Positions 58,601 through 64,000 of a stretch of 64,000 nt of DNA are shown piece after piece. The stretch covers positions 1 to 64,000 of the forward strand of contig JAWQEG010002436.1 of NCBI GenBank assembly GCA_033782935.1, read 5' to 3'. Below the pieces are notes generated by a model. The model searched no databases, had not been told where the DNA came from, and saw nothing but the letters and a program-made list of their open reading frames with translations. Source of the DNA: Petrolisthes cinctipes. Lineage: Eukaryota > Arthropoda > Malacostraca > Decapoda > Porcellanidae. A program made the position numbers and the translations under genes. Numbering within the stretch: position 1 is the first letter of the stretch; each line of letters opens with the position of its first letter.

Positions 58601-60429
58601 GAAGACGCGGTACAGTCACTATAAAAAAAAAGTTGGTACGTTGTGATAAAGGGTTGGCACGCAGCTAGGGATAAGGGTTACATAATTGGCATGATGGAGG
58701 TAAGGGACTGGGTAGGTAGGTTGGGTCGTATAAGAGGTTGGCAGGACCTAGCGATCAGATAATAGTATATAAATAAAGAACATGTGCATCGGTTATAGCC
58801 TTTGCATGAGGATGCCAATGCGCAAGTATGTGTGGAAAGTTAATTAATTTAGAGGGTGATATTATACTTCGGGTAAAGTCGGCTGCAAAAGTCCTGTCGC
58901 CACATCTGCCAAAACATGAAGTACAACAATTTATCCCTTGACCCATAAGTACAGTATGGTAATATAAGTTTCACAGGCTCGTAAAATGAAGAACCCAGAT
59001 AAGATTATTTACTTTCTCCCCCTTGATATCGTAATTTTGTATGGTGAATGTGTTTGGTGGTCGATTAGAGTGCCGTGATTCCTTCCTAGTTTGCCGGGAA
59101 ACATGACCCTCAGATTAACAAATATAATGATGGCCTGTTTCTTGGAATAGTTTGGAGGAATCATGCAGTTAACTGATCTATATTTATCTCCTCCTGAAAC
59201 GAGTTCTTCAATTTCAAAGTGGGTTCGATCGAGTCTTCGATCACGATTGCTTTATTTGTACAGAAGGAATTATAATATGAGGCCTACCAAAACTGTGAAT
59301 ATTGGAGTGGGTATATTAGTGTGAGGAACCCCGAAGGGAGGGGGTTGCCTACAGTGCTGTGGGCAATGCTTTAAGGGTTTTGGCGCCCCTTCGGCCCCAG
59401 CCACTCCCTTTCAGTTCTTCAACTGTCCCTCTTTTCATTTTATTTCCTTCCTGCTTGCTGTCACACCTCTCTATCACCTTTCTCTGGCGCTATATGACCT
59501 CGCAGTTGCGGCGCCTAATATCAATCAATCAATCAATAGTGTGAGGAAGGTGTTTTTGGTACCCAGAGGCGATCTGTACATGCATCTTCAGTGCTAGAAA
59601 TATATGGTTGCAAATAATAAGATGCTGGTGAGTGAATGAGTTGTAGGGTTTGGCAACTGAAGCAAAACAAGTGTTGAGTGAATGAGTTGTAGGCTAGGGT
59701 TTGCAAGAAAAATAAGAATAAAAAAATAAACGAGAGTCGAATAGGTTGATTGAAAGTGAACGTTGGTAATATTTATGTTCTTTGAGAGGAATAAGATCAC
59801 CAATTTTGAATTCGAAGTTGAATGGCCATGAAAGGAAAACTTTGAAATATTTCGAGTATCAGCTAGGTTAAAAGATAAAAGATTAATGAATGTGGATACC
59901 AAAATATTTCAGATCGACATTCAAATAATAAAAACCTTGTAGTCAAATTACTATATATTCTTTTCCTCATGCTGTATATCTCCCATTGTTTCTCTCTCTC
60001 CAGACTAACCCATTACCATTTTTCACTTAGCCTAACATTAGGAATTGGCGAGATATTACCCAAAATATACCAGCCTAGCCAACAGGTGGTATTCAACACA
60101 CACACACTGAAAACATCCCTTTAACTTCGTGTTTTTTAAGCATAAAAATAACTATAGTGATTTGTCAACATATGTAATACAAGCAACACATTTAGTGTAG
60201 CCTACACCTGAACACATAATACATGTGTCATAAACGTACAGCAGTGAATGCAACTGAAGGAAAATACAGTGTATCCACCAATAGACATTATATTATTATC
60301 AAATTCAAAGTAAAGGTGATTCTCATAATATGTATGTAAAAAAATCTGATATAATAGATGTTTTAGACAAGAACATAAAAAATAGGAATTACCTTGGCCA
60401 TTTGTAATCGTACTCTGCTGGTTATTCAT
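46684..60429 (-). CDS. PSPH: Phosphoserine phosphatase, complete, 6 exons
   Basis: Catalyses the last step of serine biosynthesis, O-phosphoserine to serine plus phosphate; a cytosolic HAD-superfamily enzyme. Exons 60429-60393, 51763-51607, 49820-49686, 48015-47870, 47289-47128 and 46784-46684 join in phase into 245 codons plus TAA. HAD motifs are all intact: DVDST (Asp38 nucleophile, Asp40), LVSGG (Ser127), SGGK (Lys176) and [14 protein letters not shown] (Asp197, Asp201). Each lies exactly 18 residues later than in the 225-residue human enzyme. The extra residues are an N-terminal extension, [12 protein letters not shown] plus a few residues from exon 2. No frameshift or premature stop, so probably functional. 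Introns hold several transposon relics. Identification is essentially certain; exon 1 is the least certain piece. Confidence 0.95.
47128..47289 (-). CDS. PSPH: PSPH exon 5 (motifs III and IV)
   Basis: Acceptor CCAACAG|GGAAAT, donor TCATAG|GTGAGA. Encodes [13 protein letters not shown] with Lys176, and [20 protein letters not shown] with the Mg-binding Asp197/Asp201. Confidence 0.96.
47518..47632 (+). repeat. Dispersed repeat shared with 23300-23412
   Basis: GGATAATGGTAGTGTTCTAG, AGTTGACCAACTATCTATGT and GAAAGACTGAGAGAACCAAG match the copy in the last PTP-PEST intron; it lies in PSPH intron 4. Confidence 0.7.
47870..48015 (-). CDS. PSPH: PSPH exon 4 (motif II)
   Basis: Acceptor TACTACAG|TCTGC, donor GATG|GTGAGT. 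Encodes [20 protein letters not shown] (motif II Ser127) and [18 protein letters not shown], nearly identical to the human [14 protein letters not shown] region. Confidence 0.96.
48923..49388. mobile_element. Tc1/mariner-type MITE in PSPH intron 3
   Basis: TIRs CAGTCGGCAAAAAAAGTTTA (left) and CAGTCAGCAAAAACAGTTTC (right, reverse-complemented), flanked by TA at 48921-48922 and 49389-49390. The inverted similarity continues for tens of bases (TAACATCGGTA.. versus TAATGTTGGTA..). 466 bp with no transposase frame, hence non-autonomous. Confidence 0.85.
49686..49820 (-). CDS. PSPH: PSPH exon 3
   Basis: Acceptor CTGAACAG|GACAAT, donor GTTGA|GTGAGT. Encodes [19 protein letters not shown] and NPPRLTKDV, the substrate-cap helices; matches human TRRAMGGAVPFKAALTERL. 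Confidence 0.95.
50010..50960 (-). other. Possible LINE endonuclease-region relic
   Basis: PSPH intron 2 sequence whose minus-strand frames (for example [19 protein letters not shown] at 50790-50850) are faintly like the N-terminal region of decapod LINE proteins. Frames are short and shift repeatedly; it could equally be unique intron. Confidence 0.25.
50325..50412 (+). repeat. Repeat shared with 51870-51960
   Basis: TCTGCAAGGCTCAATCAAGA and AATTCCTGTCCTTATCTACT versus TCTACAAGGCTCGTTCAAGA and TATTCCTGTCCCTATTTATT at the second copy. Confidence 0.7.
51187..51242. repeat. (GT)n microsatellite
   Basis: About 54 bp of perfect GT repeats in PSPH intron 2; a poly(T) of about 21 lies at 51456-51477. 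Confidence 0.95.
51607..51763 (-). CDS. PSPH: PSPH exon 2 (motif I)
   Basis: Acceptor ATCTTGCAG|GGACG, donor AAGCT|GTATGT. Encodes [20 protein letters not shown] with the nucleophilic Asp38, then [19 protein letters not shown]. Confidence 0.96.
51870..51960 (+). repeat. Repeat shared with 50325-50412
   Basis: Second copy, in PSPH intron 1; it runs into a palindromic element. Confidence 0.7.
51940..52140. repeat. Palindromic element copy
   Basis: Left arm GATTTCTCCAAACTATTCCA and AACAGTCCACCATTATTG. Right arm AATCTGCTGGTCCTGTTTCC and GACATGCTTTGGTGGAATGA, ending CTATTATATCTCCTTAAAAG. Confidence 0.7.
52141..55315. other. PSPH intron 1, mostly unclassified
   Basis: Contains an (AG)n array at 52568-52621 and G/A-rich sequence at 53040-53220. 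TGTGTGAAAGTGT-type simple repeats lie at 55000-55170. No coding exon is recognised. Confidence 0.5.
52568..52621. repeat. (AG)n microsatellite
   Basis: About 54 bp of perfect AG dinucleotides. Confidence 0.95.
55323..55470. repeat. Palindromic element copy
   Basis: TTAAGGAGGTAGTATAGTAC start, GAACACCTCCAAAGTAACAG left arm, CAATCTGCTGGTCCTGTTTC and CTGGCATACCAAACG right arm. Confidence 0.6.
55922..56775 (+). mobile_element. 5'-truncated non-LTR retrotransposon (CR1/L2-like RT end)
   Basis: Begins abruptly inside the RT palm at [13 protein letters not shown] (motif C with both Asp). It continues [20 protein letters not shown], then [20 protein letters not shown] and LEKVQRAAT, then [20 protein letters not shown] and [14 protein letters not shown], ending TAA/TGA near 56749. 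One in-frame TAA (56396-56398) interrupts it; otherwise the reading frame is preserved for over 270 codons, so the insertion is fairly young. The 3' tail is ATACAAATAGGTAAGA. Both flanks are CA repeats. It lies antisense in PSPH intron 1. Confidence 0.9.
56786..56960 (+). mobile_element. tRNA-Gly-derived SINE (head plus body)
   Basis: GTGGTTATCGCCTTCGCCTG, CCACTCTGCAGACCGAGG and TTTGTGGCCC follow the order of tRNA-Gly(GCC): A box, anticodon arm CGCCTGCCACxC, and a decayed B box (GGTTTGTGGCC instead of GGTTCGAxTCC). The acceptor stem does not pair, so this is not a functional tRNA. It sits directly behind the LINE tail and another CA tract. Confidence 0.68.
57640..57815. repeat. Palindromic element copy
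   Basis: CCTTGATTTCTCAGAATATG and CCAGGAAACTGGATCAGATC. The right arm reads TTGCTTGGAATAGTTTGGAT and GAATCAGTGGCTCCAGATTC. Confidence 0.7.
57984..58158. repeat. Palindromic element copy (very clear hairpin)
   Basis: CCTTACTGGAGCTCTATGAA, TCCTCCAAAATAATCC on the left; GTAGTTTGGAGAATTC, ATAGAGCTCCAGTAAGGACC on the right. Outer GGCCCGTAGTTTAAA pairs with TTTTTTACGGGCG. Arms of about 70 nt pair nearly perfectly. Confidence 0.85.
59055..59185. repeat. Palindromic element copy
   Basis: TGCCGTGATTCCTTCCTAGT, TTGCCGGGAAACATGACC and, inversely, GGCCTGTTTCTTGGAATAGT, TTGGAGGAATCATGC. Confidence 0.72.
59345..59541 (+). mobile_element. Retroelement 3' end with (CAAT)n tail
   Basis: GGTTTTGGCGCCCCTTCGGC, CCAGCCACTCCCTTTCAGTT, ATGACCTCGCAGTTGCGGCG and CCTAATATCAATCAATCAAT. 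The same segments recur at 34084-34170 and 37735-37850. The 3' end structure (oligo-CAAT tail) fits a 5'-truncated non-LTR element or SINE. Confidence 0.75.
60393..60429 (-). CDS. PSPH: PSPH exon 1 (start codon exon)
   Basis: ATG at 60429 on the minus strand, [12 protein letters not shown], then donor CCAAG|GTAATT, phase 1. One base joins the GG of exon 2 to make Gly13 in frame. There is no homology in the first 12 residues, as expected for this variable end; support comes from phase, donor and ATG. Upstream 60430-60620 is probably 5' UTR/promoter. Confidence 0.7.
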
Positions 60430-61330
60430 CTCGTAGGGTATACTTTAATAGCTCAGTCCCTCCTTATATCAATAATCACACACTACCACCACTGACACCC
60501 ACTCACAGCTGATACTCGAGCAACACTGACACACAGAGAGAGGATATGGTGTTACTGCTGGACGTGGTGGATTGCGCACACTGACTGAGAAGAAACTGAG
60601 AGAAAAAAAAAATCCTGAGTGTGCTGGCCCTGCTGGGGAAATTCCAATCAGCTGATCAGGGACGAGAGTAGAAGTAGAGACCCTGGCACACAGAGAGGCT
60701 GGGGACGAGACTACCACTATTGTGCGGGTATTTTGAATTATGTATGGGTATGGATTATGATTGAGGATGAAAGAAGACACTGTTGGTATGGAATAAATAG
60801 GGAGAAGGTGATAAGAGAGATGGGAAAGCAAGCAAGCATATACGAAGGAAACAGAATGAAAGGAGAGAGATGAAAAATCTAAAGTAAATGATCTGGCCTG
60901 GATAAATTAAATCATTTTCACACATTTTATGATATTCTGAAATCGTAATATCGAATCTATAATACTAGATTTATATAACTCTAGATCTCATCACCAATAA
61001 TATAATTCATGTTATCGTGCCTCATCTGCATTTATTATAATATTTAATAAGCTACCTCACACTTGTACTACATATTCAAACTCTACCTCTTACCTCTCAT
61101 GGGACGCCCACTGCAAAAATTATCAAAACACTTGTAAGTCTTCGGGTGTACAATTTTCCCTCGTAAGAAAGTAACGATGGGGCTGTGTGGAAAGTATATG
61201 ATTGGCGAATTACGAATCAGAAGTAAAACAAGTATATTTGACAGAAATATAGCTTATGAGCTTTGTCTACATATTGGACTTGTAAATTAATGATGTTGAA
61301 AAGTAAATATTGGTTATGGGGTACGTTTTA
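60430..61330. other. PSPH upstream region
   Basis: Presumed 5' UTR and promoter of PSPH followed by AT-rich intergenic sequence. No TATA box can be assigned with confidence; no divergent gene is recognised on the plus strand. Confidence 0.4.
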
Positions 61331-61429
61331 ACTAACAAATTTGCGTATTAACTCTCAAAGTCCACATAGCTTAGTAACCTTTTCTTTCAGCCCATGTTCA
61401 CACCCATATTATGTTGCTTGCACAAATTT

Positions 61430-61700
61430 TTTAATCTGTTCTTCTGACCTTGCCACTTGCCCTCATATCAATTTAATACCATGTCATCTGCAAACATTAG
61501 GACCGGCAAGTACTGTACTTCGATCTTCTCCATTCCGTCACACCACAGCCACTCTATAACACCCACCGTTCTAGCTTGGTATGTATTATGCTTCACTCTC
61601 TCATTCACCCTACACTTAATACCAATTGGCTCGACACCCAAGCCTCATATCTCCTACACATACTTGCTGCTTTTCCATCCCACCTCGTCAGGCCACGTTT
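61430..61700 (-). mobile_element. LINE RT palm fragment
   Basis: Minus-strand frame reads EWLWCDGMEKIEVQYLPVL followed by MFADDMVLN with RT motif C, then a stop. Surrounding frames are broken. It is a short relic, not in coding order with the piece at 61867-62140. Confidence 0.55.
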
Positions 61701-61866
61701 AATACTGCACCTGTTCATCTTACACTGAAATTTCTTCCAGTTTTACTGCCCACTCTTTAATTTGTTTTTTCCCCCTCATTCCTCATACTCGTCAAATTTT
61801 CCTCTTCTTAACACTTAGCTTTCACTTTTCCCTTCCACCTCCTTGTTCCCTCTCCTCTCCAACTTG

Positions 61867-62140
61867 TCATCATCATCATCATCATATTCGGTTTAACGTC
61901 CGTCTTACATGCTGGCATGCGTTGGACGGTTTTTAGAAATAGCCTTCCAAGCTAACCTATCTCTGGCCAGCTCTTTACTAACTCCTCTTTCTCTCAAATC
62001 TAACCGTATCACTTCCCCCCCATGTTTTCTTTGGCTTTCCTCTACCTACTGAACCTGCTACATCAATTGCTCTACATCTACTAACCCAAGCATTCTCGTC
62101 CATTCTCTCAATGTGACCAAACCACCGTAGTCTCCTATTG
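61867..62140 (-). mobile_element. LINE C-terminal fragment with (ATG)n tail
   Basis: Minus strand: NRRLRWFGHIERMDENAW, CRAIDVAGSVGRGKPKKTW, then a frameshift in a seven-G run (near 62018), then EVIRLDLRERGVSKELARDR and LAWKAISKNRPTHA with a stop. It is followed by TTAAACCGAATATGATGATG repeats as the 3' tail. RLRWFGHIERM is a typical end of LINE polyproteins. Confidence 0.82.
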
Positions 62141-62427
62141 TAAACAATTCAATTAATAGACAGCTCCAGGATAGTAAAAATACACTCATTACTATATATT
62201 TATTGACAAACTTTATAATTTATCAACACACTCATGATATTGAAGGTTCTCATTACTATACATGAAATATAAAAAATAACTAACATTCTAGCTTTATCCA
62301 GCATATTCAATGTCCACTTCTATATACATTACACCTTTTTCCACCTCTTTCCAATACATTAGTAGTTCAGTGACAAGCATTTTTTTTTTTTTTAATTACC
62401 TGTACTTGCATTATACAGTATATCAGG

Positions 62428-62575
62428 GGCTACAAATCTGTCAGTACATCAAGGGGTACCAATTCCTCTTTAATATGCCACAAAATTAAGCAAGCAAAAT
62501 GTACTAAAGTTACCCGTTTCTTGGCATAGGTTGGAAGAATCGGAAGGCTCTGCTGCTAAGTCTGAACCATCTTAC
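62428..62575. repeat. Palindromic element, diverged copy
   Basis: GTACCAATTCCTCTTTAATA, TGCCACAAAATTAAGC and, inversely, CGTTTCTTGGCATAGGTTGG, AAGAATCGGAAGGCTC. Confidence 0.65.
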
Positions 62576-62816
62576 ATCCTTTAGTTGTTTAGTTCTATGA
62601 CAATCCATGTGAGATTTTATGTATTTCACTCAAGCTAATGCCATATTATATGACTTGTACTTGGAGTCATGTTTACAGTTCCCAGCAAATCCCTTTCTTC
62701 CTTTTATTTTCTAAAAAAATTGAAATGCAAATCTAACATTTTGACAAGGTAATTCACAGAGTCTTTGTGTTCTAGGAGTTCATGCTCAAGATATACCGGT
62801 ACATATACAGTAGGTA

Positions 62817-63048
62817 CAGTTGCATCTAGTAGTAACGAGCACAGCGTCAGGTGGGTTTGGCGAAATTACTGTACAGATGATGGAAAATAATTATACTGTA
62901 CTTACATACTATCCTTATGGTGGATATTAAAGTAGGGGTGAGTTCTGTCTATTCATTTACTATTACTACCAATATACAAACAAAAACAGTGGTGCAACAT
63001 TTCATCAAACCCACCGAACGCTGTGCTCATTACTAGTGGAGGCAACTG
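62817..63048. mobile_element. TA-flanked MITE, 232 bp
   Basis: TIR left CAGTTGCATCTAGTAGTAAC, GAGCACAGCGTCAGGTGGGT; right (reverse complement) CAGTTGCCTCCACTAGTAAT, GAGCACAGCGTTCGGTGGGT. About 55 bp of inverted similarity with few mismatches. TA at 62815-62816 and 63049-63050. No coding capacity. Confidence 0.88.
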
Positions 63049-63255
63049 TACACCAAAAAACTGTTGTTGTCTCACGAAGTGCTTCTTGAAGCTTGGTGTT
63101 CAGTCTTGTGTTTCATAGTAGAAGATAAAGTACTGTAGGATACCAATATAGTGTTTAATGAAAATATTATAAATTAATTTCTGAAATGGTCCTACCCTTA
63201 CCTTATGTCTCCACACTCCAAGACTCTACCACACAGTCGTATTGGACCCTCTGTT

Positions 63256-63413
63256 TTACTCAGCATCCCTGACCTTGGCCTGGACATCAATAACTTTTGT
63301 TGGGTTTTGCTTGTAAGTGCGTGTCACTGGCCCAGAGCCAGCCTTCCTGAACCTTATTGAATCGTAGTTGGCACGGTCAGCAATCTCCCGAGACACCTTC
63401 ATGTTCCTCCAGG
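63256..63413 (-). CDS. Terminal exon of an unrecognised gene
   Basis: Minus-strand acceptor TTATTGTCCAG|CCTGG, then 52 codons to TAA, entering in phase 1. Encodes WRNMKVSREIADRANYDSIR, FRKAGSGPVTRTYK and QNPTKVIDVQAKVRDAE. Third codon positions are GC-richer than the AT-rich flanks and synonymous codons look selected, unlike random frames here. I do not recognise the family. The charged end with no membrane segment suggests a soluble C-terminus. Upstream exons should lie above 63420 and probably beyond the window; none could be identified with confidence. Confidence 0.6.
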
Positions 63414-64000
63414 CTGGACAATAAATAATTATGAAGTAAATCAACCAAACTAAGTCATAACTTGCCATAAAGCCTTTATAAGGCATGACCTGCTGGAAAC
63501 AGGCTAAGGAATAGGATGAGGGCTAAAGGACTCATTATGTAATATGAGGAAAATATAGGCAAGTACAATTTCCGATATATAATAAAAAGTCTTAGTGATG
63601 TAAATACCATGGGTATTACACTGCTTGCTGGGATGATAGAAATGATCAGGTTCTGTTTCAATGGTGCACTGGCAAGAGGTTGCATGAAATGCTCTATATC
63701 CTCCCATACATCACAATGAACAGCACATAAAAGTGTTTGAGAATTAGTTATGTGATGGACAGCGCTCGGTGGAAGCATCGCATGTAAGATAATAAAAGGT
63801 GCTGATTTGCGGGTTTGTCATACAATAGGTGAAACGCATATTGAGAATACGCACAATATGCGAACCTACTGTATATCCAAGGAAATGATCTGCAGATGGT
63901 TACATCTAACAGGAATGGGTGAAGAAAAAAAACTTGTGCATGATAGGCAAAAGTGGAGGAGATTTGCTAGAAGAGTTTGTTAGAGTTGGACCCAGTTTTA

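Noticed and set aside
63504..63778. Minus-strand frames of 67-100 codons upstream of the orphan exon
   Set aside because: The two frames overlap each other, neither shows a convincing donor in phase 1, and the composition looks intronic; could not be supported as the preceding exon.

Overview
The window is eukaryotic: intron-rich, AT-rich non-coding DNA, very dense in microsatellites and in decayed retroelements. The non-LTR reverse transcriptase fragments, the TTAGG-type pentamers and the (AC)n/(AG)n/(TACC)n density resemble decapod crustacean genomes (crab, shrimp or crayfish). That assignment is an inference from repeat style; no ribosomal or mitochondrial marker is present.

Two protein-coding genes can be rebuilt exon by exon. 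(1) On the + strand, 8075-23695 holds eleven exons of a PTP-PEST family (PTPN12/18/22) tyrosine phosphatase. The 5' exons are missing, but the WPD loop, the HCSAGCGRTG P-loop and the Q-loop are present, followed by a disordered tail of about 1,780 residues that is far longer than in vertebrate PTPN12. All splice phases agree and give 2,024 codons in the window. (2) On the - strand, 60429-46684 holds a complete six-exon phosphoserine phosphatase (PSPH, 245 aa), with every catalytic residue at the human position plus 18. A third, unrecognised gene is represented by one terminal exon on the - strand at 63413-63256.

Layout. 1-8070: almost continuous tandem repeats (hexamer, AC, AG, TACC, ATT and several minisatellites), apparently intronic or upstream sequence of the phosphatase. 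8075-23695: PTP-PEST, with palindromic elements in its introns. 23696-32300: AT-rich 3' UTR/intergenic DNA without recognisable genes. 32300-43450: repeat-rich intergenic DNA with MITE nests, two non-LTR reverse transcriptase fragments, minisatellites and inverted repeats. 43450-46683: sequence downstream of PSPH. 46684-60429: PSPH and its introns, which contain a Tc1/mariner-like MITE, palindromic elements, a LINE 3' end and a tRNA-Gly-derived SINE head. 60430-64000: PSPH upstream region, more LINE fragments, a TA-flanked MITE and the orphan terminal exon.

The two genes do not work in one pathway: one is a signalling phosphatase/scaffold, the other makes serine. The most noteworthy points are the YxN and proline motifs in the long PTP-PEST tail, a perfect in-phase cryptic splice donor inside its largest exon, and a family of about twelve short palindromic elements sharing one core sequence.
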